Below are positions 1 to 5,024 of a DNA stretch of 5,024 nucleotides, one piece after another. This stretch comes from Hyphomicrobiaceae bacterium (GTDB taxonomy: Bacteria; Pseudomonadota; Alphaproteobacteria; Rhizobiales; HXMU1428-3). The stretch is from NCBI GenBank assembly GCA_028285025.1, contig JANQQH010000303.1, forward strand, positions 1 through 5,024, read 5' to 3'. The position numbers and the translations under genes are program-made. The notes below the pieces were generated by a model. That model was not told the DNA's origin, made no database searches, and saw nothing but the letters and a program-made list of their open reading frames with translations. How positions within the stretch are numbered: position 1 is the first letter of the stretch; every line of letters begins with the position of its first letter.

Positions 1-1129
1 AGCCGCTTAAAAACTCAGCTTCCTTATAGCGGTTAACCGAAGGGTTTTCATGATTGCTGGCAATTTCATAAGCGATTTTATAATTTTGATTGTTAATCGC
101 GGCCCGTGTATTCACCCGCCGCTCAATCCACCATTCATCCTTGTCATGAATGTCGTGGGCTTTAAAATCGGATTCAGCAAGCAGTTTCGCGGCTTGTTTT
201 GAATTTTTCGAGCGCCGTGCAAGTTGCACACGGGCTAGATAAACACCTGGTTGGTTTTTAACTTTCAGGTCAAGTTTGGCCAGTAATTTCTTGGCCCCGC
301 CATGGCGCCGGCGAATAACAGCAGCACGAAACTGTGCAGCTTGCAGTTCAGCTTTGCTCAAGCGTTTTGCCGCCCGCAAAGCTTTGGCAATTTTGGCCCG
401 CCGGTCTTGATATAACAATCTGTCAACCCGAATTTTATGATCGAGTGAGCGCAAATGGGAGGCGTATTTCGCCATAATGACTTTTTCCAGATAATTAGAA
501 AGCCCAGGGTCTTGATAAGTTGTACGTATAAGGTTAACCGCTTTATCTTTTTTGCCCACGTCCAACAGCGCTTTTGCATAGGCAATTGTCCCGGCCCTCG
601 TTTTCGGTTTAAAAATTTGAAAATAAGCAACAGTTTCTTTGGCCGGGTGATCTTGGTTTAAATAATTTCGCTCAATCTTGGCTTGCAACCGAGCCCGACT
701 TGGCCAGCCTGGATTAGCTTTCAAAAAATCATTGAGAGTTTGTGTATCATGGGCAACATCACCAGAGCGAAGCGTGTACCATTCAACCAGTTTTTTAGAA
801 ATAGGATGATTCAGCTTTGCTTTATGCTGCCGCGCAGAGTTCATTTTATTTCTGTAAATCGCTCTGATAGTTTCTGACAAGGCTTTTTGTTCACTTTTAT
901 CAATAGTTAACTCATTAAGCCCCGCAAGCTCACCTTCCAGTTCCAAGCGGTCTATTTCAGGCGCCTGTTCCATGGCAGCTTGTTTTTCTGAAGAGGGTTT
1001 TTTAAGAGGCAAGGGCACTTTTGTGCTGGTTCTTGCCAAAGCGTTTTGCGGTCCTGGCGCGGGCACCACGTTTAACGCAAGAACCAAGAAAGGGGTGAGC
1101 ACCAAAGCTGAAGGGAAAAAATGCCTCAT
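1..1129 (-). CDS. slt: Soluble lytic murein transglycosylase (Slt70-like), N-terminal part, cut by window edge
   Basis: This is the N-terminal 376 residues of a predicted periplasmic lytic transglycosylase. Such enzymes cleave the MurNAc-GlcNAc bond of peptidoglycan, leaving 1,6-anhydro-MurNAc, during wall turnover and insertion of envelope machines. Residues 1-32 look like a Sec signal peptide: MRHFF, a hydrophobic core (ALVLTPFLVLAL), then an ALA site before R33. A proline/lysine-rich linker (VPLPLKKP) follows. From about residue 60 the protein is helical and Lys/Arg/Ala-rich, as in the superhelical ring domain of Slt70. The WWIERR motif at residues 333-338, then AYEIAS and YKEAEFLSG, matches the segment that precedes the catalytic domain in alphaproteobacterial homologues. 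The lysozyme-like domain with its catalytic Glu is not in the window, so activity cannot be judged. The ATG at 1129 is the only start: an in-frame TAA lies at 1159-1157 with no other start between, and a weak AGG sits 7 nt upstream. The frame has no stop to the window edge. Family assignment rests on motif recall; fairly sure. Confidence 0.85.
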   Translation of the reverse strand, partial: MRHFFPSALVLTPFLVLALNVVPAPGPQNALARTSTKVPLPLKKPSSEKQAAMEQAPEIDRLELEGELAGLNELTIDKSEQKALSETIRAIYRNKMNSARQHKAKLNHPISKKLVEWYTLRSGDVAHDTQTLNDFLKANPGWPSRARLQAKIERNYLNQDHPAKETVAYFQIFKPKTRAGTIAYAKALLDVGKKDKAVNLIRTTYQDPGLSNYLEKVIMAKYASHLRSLDHKIRVDRLLYQDRRAKIAKALRAAKRLSKAELQAAQFRAAVIRRRHGGAKKLLAKLDLKVKNQPGVYLARVQLARRSKNSKQAAKLLAESDFKAHDIHDKDEWWIERRVNTRAAINNQNYKIAYEIASNHENPSVNRYKEAEFLSG

Positions 1130-1187
1130 AAATTTGCCTGCTTTTGTAACTGCTAATTATTTAAGTATTAAGTCCAGCTGGCTTGTT

Positions 1188-1205
1188 TGCCTTAGCAATA
1201 AGGCA
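1188..1205. repeat. Perfect 7-bp inverted repeat with 4-nt loop in the slt leader
   Basis: TGCCTTA (1188-1194) and TAAGGCA (1199-1205) are perfect inverted copies around GCAA, with one further T-G wobble outside. The repeat lies about 60 bp upstream of the slt start, in the 139 bp between slt and the pseudogene. Neither strand has a T-run directly after the stem, so it is not a standard intrinsic terminator. It could be a hairpin in the slt leader, a remnant of a terminator for the dead gene upstream, or a binding site for a dimeric regulator. The symmetry is seen directly; the role is unknown. Confidence 0.4.
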
Positions 1206-1268
1206 GTTTCATGCCAATTACGGTTAATTTTGCTCATTTTGGGCAAGATTAGGGCAAATGCAAGGCCC

Positions 1269-1531
1269 TTATTTTTTGATAAATCGCCCAAAGGCACGTG
1301 GCCCATCGTCAGTTTCTGTCTCACCCGTTATGTCTAAACTATTGACATCAATAGCCATTAAGACCGTTGAAAACCAGAAAGCGACATACACAGATTATAC
1401 TTTGGGACCTGTCGTAATTTCTTCTGTCTATTCTCCAACATCCATTTTTTTCAACAGTTTAAGGCTCTGCCCATCCAACACGCTCACCGTTTCAGAGGAA
1501 AAAGACCCTCTGGCTTTTAAAAAACACCTCT
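1269..1531 (-). pseudogene. Decayed C-terminal fragment of a YVTN-family beta-propeller protein
   Basis: Read on the minus strand in one frame, this stretch gives two propeller-like repeat units interrupted by TAG (1430-1428) and TAA (1397-1395), ending in TAA at 1271-1269. The first unit reads SSETVSVLDGQSLKLLKKMDVGE. The second reads SVYVAFWFSTVLMAIDVNSL followed by DITGETE. The last piece, GPRAFGRFIKK, resembles the usual end of YVTN-type beta-propellers (GPxAFGxFI). The Asp of VLD and the Asp of AID are 42 residues apart, counting the stops, which is the YVTN repeat length. Intact members are usually periplasmic or surface proteins of 300 or more residues with about seven blades; only about two blades remain here, with no signal peptide or start. 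The frame opens at 1538, inside the last codons of uvrA, and the similarity fades near 1510. No frameshift is needed, so decay looks limited. The identification comes from motif and period, not from a search. The plus-strand ORF over the same bases is taken as a shadow. Confidence 0.7.
1493..1512. repeat. 6-bp inverted repeat just downstream of uvrA, possible weak hairpin
   Basis: CAGAGG (1493-1498) and CCTCTG (1507-1512) are perfect inverted copies around an 8-nt A-rich spacer. The repeat sits 20 bp past the uvrA stop and overlaps the 5' part of the propeller remnant. On the minus strand, the direction of uvrA, the stem is followed by AAACGG rather than a T-run, so it is a poor intrinsic terminator for uvrA. 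On the plus strand it is followed by GCTTTTAAA, which is only slightly better. It may act as an mRNA 3'-end stem or be chance. Confidence 0.2.
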
Positions 1532-4492
1532 TTACGATTTAACCTTGACTGGCGTTTTGCGCTTACGCGGTGGTTTCTTTGCCGGCGTTGGGCAAGAGGC
1601 AGCTTTCTGAGCGCTTCGTTTTACAGGTTTGCCAGCAGGTCGGCGGGCGAGTAAATCTTTTAAAAACGCCCCTGTATGGCTCCCTTTAACCTTGGCAACA
1701 TCTTCAGGCGTGCCTTGGGCCACAATCTGGCCGCCCCCATCGCCCCCTTCTGGGCCTAAATCTAAAATCCAGTCCGCAGTTTTTATCACTTCCAAATTAT
1801 GCTCAATCACCGCCACCGTGTTGCCCTGATCCACCAGCTCATGCAGCACCTCTAACAATTTGGCCACATCATCAAAATGCAACCCCGTGGTCGGTTCATC
1901 CAAAATATAAAGCGTGCGCCCCGTTGCCCGTTTGGAAAGCTCCTTGGCCAACTTCACCCGCTGCGCCTCACCCCCAGATAGGGTGGTGGCTTGCTGGCCG
2001 ATTTTAATATAGCTCAAGCCCACCCGGTTGAGCGTTTCCAGCTTATCGCGCACCGCTGGCACAGCTTTGAAAAACTTAACCCCTTCTTCAACCGTCATAT
2101 CCAAAATGTCAGCAATGGACTTGTCTTTGAACTTAACTTCTAATGTTTCCCGATTATAGCGTTTGCCTTGGCACTGATCACAGGTGACATAAATATCGGG
2201 CAAGAAGTGCATCTCAATCTTAATCATCCCATCCCCCTGGCACGCCTCACACCGCCCGCCCTTAACGTTAAACGAAAACCGCCCCGGCTTATACCCACGC
2301 GCTTTGGCCTCTGGCAGCCCTGCAAACCAATCCCGGATATGAGTGAAGGCCCCAGTATAGGTCGCCGGGTTTGAGCGCGGCGTGCGCCCAATCGGAGACT
2401 GATCAATATCAATGATTTTATCGAGCTGTTCTAACCCTTCGATTTTGTCATGCTCGCCAGGAATATGACGCGAATTATTCAAATGGCGCGCTGTGGCTTT
2501 GTATAAGGTTTCAATCAAAAAGGTTGATTTCCCGCCCCCCGACACACCGGTCACACAGGTGAATAAGCCAAGTGGTAAACTGGCGGTCACATCTTTTAAA
2601 TTATTCTCTTTGGCGCCAATCACTTTAATGTGCCGGGCCGGGTCAGGCGCGCGGCGCTGGGCCGGCGGGGCAATAAATTTCTTGCCCGTTAGATACTGTC
2701 CAGTAATGCTTGATTTGGCGGCCATAATTTTCTTCGGCGTGCCATTGGCCACAATTTCCCCGCCATGCACGCCCGCTTTCGGACCAATATCAACCACAAA
2801 ATCTGCATTTAAAATCGCATCTTCATCATGCTCAACCACAATCACTGTATTGCCAAGGTCGCGCAAATTCTTCAAGGTTTCCAACAGCCTGGCATTGTCG
2901 CGCTGGTGCAACCCAATTGAGGGCTCATCAAGCACATAAAGCACGCCGGTTAACCCACTGCCAATTTGTGAGGCCAGGCGAATGCGTTGGCTTTCTCCGC
3001 CAGAAAGTGTACCGGAATTGCGCGACAGGCATAAATAATCCAGCCCCACATCATTTAAAAACAGCAACCGCTCTTTAATCTCTTTCAAGATCCGTTCAGC
3101 AATTTCCAATTGCTTTTTCGACAAATGCTTTGGCAAATCATCAGCCCAGGCCAGAGCCTCTTTAATAGACATAAACGAAATATCACCAATGTGCTGGTCA
3201 TGAATTTTCACCGCTAGAGCTTGCGGTTTCAGCCGCGCCCCGCCGCAATGCACACAAGGCTGAGCGGATTGAAACCGAGACAATTCCTCGCGCACCCAAT
3301 TGGACTCTGTCTCGCGCCAGCGCCGATCAATATTGTTGATCACCCCTTCAAACGGCTTTTTGGTTTTAAAGCTGCGGGTGCCTTCTTCATAGCGAAAAGA
3401 AATCTCTTCCTCACCTGAACCATAAAGCACCACATCGCGCACTTTTTTAGGCAGCTTTTCCCAGGCCGTATTCATCCGCACTTTAAAATGGCGGCAAATG
3501 GCTTCCAATGTTTGTATGTAATACGGTGACGTGTTGCCTGTTTTGGCCCAAGGCTGAATGGCCCCATCTTCCAAGCTAAGCTTAGGGTTGGGAACAACCA
3601 AATCAGCCTCAAATTTTAACTGCGTGCCCAGTCCATCACAGTGAGGGCAAGCGCCGAACGGGTTGTTAAAAGAAAACAAGCGCGGCTCAATCTCTTCAAT
3701 GGTAAAGCCAGAAACGGGGCAGGCAAAATTGGCTGAAAACACCAACCGTTCAGCTTCTTTTTCACCCTCCTTAAGGTCAGCCATTTCCAAAATCGCCAAC
3801 CCATCAGCCAACTCAAGCGCGGTCTCCAAACTGTCCCCCAATCGCGTTGCAATGTCATCACGCACCACAAGTCGGTCTACCACCACATCAATGTCGTGCT
3901 TATATTTTTTATCCAGTGCCGGCACATCACCAATTTCATAAAAGGTGCCATCCACTTTCACCCGCTGAAAACCCCGTTTCATAAGGTCCGCAAACCCTTT
4001 CTTATACTCGCCTTTCCGGCCACGAATAATCGGCGCCAACAAGTAACCCCGCGTGCCCTCATCAAGCGCCATCACCTGGTCCACCATTTGGGTCACTGTT
4101 TGGCTGGTAATCGGCAAGCCAGTGGTGGGAGAATAGGGGATGCCAACACGCGCAAACAACAGCCGCAAATAATCATAAATCTCAGTCACGGTGCCAACGG
4201 TTGAACGTGGGTTTTTCGAGGTGGTTTTTTGCTCAATCGAAATGGCAGGTGAGAGCCCATCAATGGCGTCCACATCTGGCTTTTGCATCATCTCCAAAAA
4301 CTGACGTGCATAGGCAGACAAGCTTTCCACATAGCGCCGTTGGCCTTCAGCATAGATAGTATCAAAAGCAAGCGAAGATTTGCCCGAGCCAGAAGGGCCG
4401 GTGAAAACAATAAGTTTTTCCCTCGGCAGCTCAATGGAGACATTTTTCAGATTATGTTCGCGCGCCCCGCGCACAGAAATGCTTTTGGCCAC
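1532..4492 (-). CDS. uvrA: Excinuclease ABC subunit A (UvrA), complete, 986 aa
   Basis: UvrA is the cytoplasmic dimeric ATPase of nucleotide excision repair: it finds distorting DNA lesions, loads UvrB and leaves before UvrC incises. Both tandem ABC modules are visible. The N-terminal module has Walker A GPSGSGKS at residues 32-39 (Lys38), and its signature [14 protein letters not shown] with Walker [16 protein letters not shown] begins near residue 495. The C-terminal module has Walker [10 protein letters not shown] near 649, and its signature [15 protein letters not shown] with [12 protein letters not shown] begins near 837. The segment between Walker A and the first signature includes the UvrB-binding region, so this is a UvrA1-type protein. 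The C-terminal zinc finger is intact (C748, C751, C771, C774). The N-terminal module reads CPVSG...CPHC, keeping C258, C282 and C285 but with Ser at 261. The last 38 residues form a basic tail with no acidic residue. The start is GTG at 4492: an in-frame TAA lies six codons upstream, no other start intervenes, and [17 protein letters not shown] aligns with the usual N-terminus. It is divergent from the membrane gene at 4742. Identification is secure. Confidence 0.98.
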   Translation of the reverse strand: MAKSISVRGAREHNLKNVSIELPREKLIVFTGPSGSGKSSLAFDTIYAEGQRRYVESLSAYARQFLEMMQKPDVDAIDGLSPAISIEQKTTSKNPRSTVGTVTEIYDYLRLLFARVGIPYSPTTGLPITSQTVTQMVDQVMALDEGTRGYLLAPIIRGRKGEYKKGFADLMKRGFQRVKVDGTFYEIGDVPALDKKYKHDIDVVVDRLVVRDDIATRLGDSLETALELADGLAILEMADLKEGEKEAERLVFSANFACPVSGFTIEEIEPRLFSFNNPFGACPHCDGLGTQLKFEADLVVPNPKLSLEDGAIQPWAKTGNTSPYYIQTLEAICRHFKVRMNTAWEKLPKKVRDVVLYGSGEEEISFRYEEGTRSFKTKKPFEGVINNIDRRWRETESNWVREELSRFQSAQPCVHCGGARLKPQALAVKIHDQHIGDISFMSIKEALAWADDLPKHLSKKQLEIAERILKEIKERLLFLNDVGLDYLCLSRNSGTLSGGESQRIRLASQIGSGLTGVLYVLDEPSIGLHQRDNARLLETLKNLRDLGNTVIVVEHDEDAILNADFVVDIGPKAGVHGGEIVANGTPKKIMAAKSSITGQYLTGKKFIAPPAQRRAPDPARHIKVIGAKENNLKDVTASLPLGLFTCVTGVSGGGKSTFLIETLYKATARHLNNSRHIPGEHDKIEGLEQLDKIIDIDQSPIGRTPRSNPATYTGAFTHIRDWFAGLPEAKARGYKPGRFSFNVKGGRCEACQGDGMIKIEMHFLPDIYVTCDQCQGKRYNRETLEVKFKDKSIADILDMTVEEGVKFFKAVPAVRDKLETLNRVGLSYIKIGQQATTLSGGEAQRVKLAKELSKRATGRTLYILDEPTTGLHFDDVAKLLEVLHELVDQGNTVAVIEHNLEVIKTADWILDLGPEGGDGGGQIVAQGTPEDVAKVKGSHTGAFLKDLLARRPAGKPVKRSAQKAASCPTPAKKPPRKRKTPVKVKS

Positions 4493-4502
4493 TGTGGCAA
4501 AG

Positions 4503-4509
4503 TCCTTTT
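4503..4509 (-). promoter_or_regulatory. Ribosome binding site supporting the GTG start of uvrA
   Basis: On the minus strand AAAAGGA lies 10 nt before the GTG at 4492. It is the only purine-rich Shine-Dalgarno match near the start, and the in-frame stop TAA at 4510-4508 overlaps it, so no upstream start is possible. The spacing is at the long end of normal. Confidence 0.6.
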
Positions 4510-4559
4510 AAAAAGATAAGTTAACAAGCTTATTTACGTAAAAACATCCCAGCTTTAAA

Positions 4560-4573
4560 GGGGGCAGGGGGCA
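4560..4573. repeat. Tandem duplication of a 7-bp unit (GGGGGCA x2)
   Basis: Two adjacent copies of GGGGGCA (4560-4566 and 4567-4573) stand out in an otherwise AT-rich intergenic region. If uvrA is transcribed from the TATAAT at 4620-4615, they fall in its untranslated leader, where they read as C-rich RNA. Two G-runs are too few for a G-quadruplex in one strand. The repeat is seen directly; the function is unknown. Confidence 0.4.
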
Positions 4574-4614
4574 AATTGAAGAATTTTTCTTAACTTATTG
4601 CTGAATAAGAACAG

Positions 4615-4620
4615 ATTATA
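4615..4620 (-). promoter_or_regulatory. Candidate -10 box (TATAAT) for uvrA
   Basis: A perfect TATAAT reads on the minus strand, about 120 bp upstream of the uvrA GTG, in the region divergent from the membrane gene. A good -35 is not visible: at 16-18 bp spacing the hexamers are AGGAAA, TAGGAA or TTAGGA, none close to TTGACA. GTTC tetramers flank the box on both sides (4626-4623 and 4612-4609, minus strand), with 10 bp between them. Transcription from here would give a leader of roughly 115 nt. It could be chance in AT-rich DNA. Confidence 0.35.
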
Positions 4621-4741
4621 GGGAACTTAAAGACCGTTTCCTAAAATACACAGTTCAAAACAGAAATGTTGATAGCATATTCTCTTTTTCTCAAGCTTCA
4701 GATAAAGTAAGGCAAGTTTTGTGGTGTGGAGTATAGCGCGC

Positions 4742-5024
4742 ATGAGTACGCAATCGACTGAATTAAGTGGTAAGGCGGCATTGTCAGATGAAACGCTGCG
4801 GGCAACGGCCAGGTCCCTTTTGCATTCGGTAAATGATGCCAGCATCGCCGCGCGCAACGGTTGGCTGTTCTTTTTGGCCCTTATGGCATATCTTTTCATC
4901 GCAGCAGCTAGTGTCTCTCATAAAGATTTATTGCTCAATGCCCCGGTTATTCTGCCCTTTCTAGGCATCGCCTTGCGTTTGGACAGTTTTTTCCTATTTG
5001 GACCATTAGTACTGCTATTCGTTC
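4742..5024 (+). CDS. Integral membrane protein of unknown function, N-terminal part, cut by window edge
   Basis: The first 94 residues are present and the frame is open to the window end. Residues 1-38 are a soluble, cytoplasm-like segment (MSTQSTELSGKAALSDETLR, then SLLHSVNDASIAARNG). A first membrane segment spans about 41-58 (WLFFLALMAYLFIAAASV). A short loop with SHKDLLLNAPVILPFLGIAL follows, and a second hydrophobic segment begins near residue 82 (SFFLFGPLVLLFV). The pattern ARN-GW, T/SHKDLLLN-PV-LP and SFFLF-PL resembles the N-terminal membrane region of some proteobacterial and cyanobacterial proteins, a number of which I recall as annotated pentapeptide-repeat proteins. That is recall, not a demonstrated match, and no pentapeptide repeats are inside the window. 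The ATG at 4742 has GGAG 10 nt upstream (4728-4731), and an in-frame TAA is at 4703. GTG codons at 4721 and 4724 are less likely starts. It is transcribed divergently from uvrA with 249 bp between; I could not place its promoter. No function is assigned. Confidence 0.75.
   Translation, partial: MSTQSTELSGKAALSDETLRATARSLLHSVNDASIAARNGWLFFLALMAYLFIAAASVSHKDLLLNAPVILPFLGIALRLDSFFLFGPLVLLFV

Noticed and set aside
1150..1198. Candidate slt promoter elements (minus-strand TTGCTA, CTGGAC and AT-rich TTAATACTTAAAT)
   Set aside because: No -35/-10 pair has both acceptable matches and 16-18 bp spacing.
972..1337. Plus-strand 121-aa ORF across the slt start
   Set aside because: It lies antisense to the signal peptide and linker of slt and has no recognisable domain.
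1341..1352. ATTGA-CA-TCAAT palindrome and a TTGACA match at 1342-1347
   Set aside because: It lies inside the pseudogene, where the bases encode the AIDVN blade motif, and no -10 box sits at a proper distance.
1269..1358. Possible 29-aa minus-strand ORF starting at the ATG of MAIDVNSL
   Set aside because: It is in the frame of the propeller remnant and corresponds to the middle of a blade, so the ATG is an internal Met, not a start.
1258..1542. Plus-strand 94-aa ORF over the uvrA-slt gap
   Set aside because: The opposite strand reads as propeller repeats with the correct 42-residue period and a recognisable C-terminus. The plus-strand product has no recognisable motif, and I saw no ribosome binding site that would favour it.
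4582..4594. AAGAA-TTT-TTCTT inverted repeat as a terminator or riboswitch stem
   Set aside because: The stem is only 5 bp, almost all A-T, and has no G-C core, so it is expected by chance in AT-rich DNA.
4576..4706. Candidate promoter for the plus-strand membrane gene (TTGAAG, TTGATA, GATAAA)
   Set aside because: None of the -35-like hexamers has a -10-like hexamer at 15-19 bp, so no promoter could be assigned.
4627..4899. Minus-strand 90-aa ORF opposite the membrane gene
   Set aside because: It is antisense to a frame with clear membrane-protein character and has no recognisable motif or start context of its own.

Overview
The window is a stretch of a chromosome from what looks like an alphaproteobacterium. 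The evidence is the wording of the UvrA protein (CPVSGFT in the first zinc module and GVSGGGKST as the second P-loop, forms I associate with alphaproteobacterial UvrA) and the style of the lytic transglycosylase, with its WW-x-ERR motif. Base composition is moderate rather than high GC, so I do not go below class level. Nothing here indicates plasmid, phage, insertion sequence, CRISPR or RNA genes.

Layout: positions 1-1129 (minus strand) hold the N-terminal 376 residues of a periplasmic Slt70-type soluble lytic transglycosylase, whose catalytic end lies beyond the left edge. Positions 1130-1531 carry no intact gene. The part next to uvrA (about 1531-1269, minus strand) is a decayed C-terminal fragment of a YVTN/NHL-type beta-propeller protein with two in-frame stop codons. 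The remaining 139 bp is the slt leader, with a perfect 7-bp inverted repeat and a short direct repeat. Positions 1532-4492 (minus strand) are a complete uvrA, starting at GTG. Positions 4493-4741 form a divergent intergenic region with a perfect TATAAT for uvrA. Positions 4742-5024 (plus strand) are the first 94 residues of a membrane protein of uncertain function.

uvrA encodes the damage-recognition ATPase of nucleotide excision repair, and slt encodes a peptidoglycan-cleaving enzyme of the envelope. They share a strand but are about 400 bp apart with a dead gene between them, so there is no reason to see them as a functional unit. The most informative discovery is the beta-propeller pseudogene, which had no annotation-ready ORF and is visible only by reading through two stops. 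I found no convincing novel multi-gene system.
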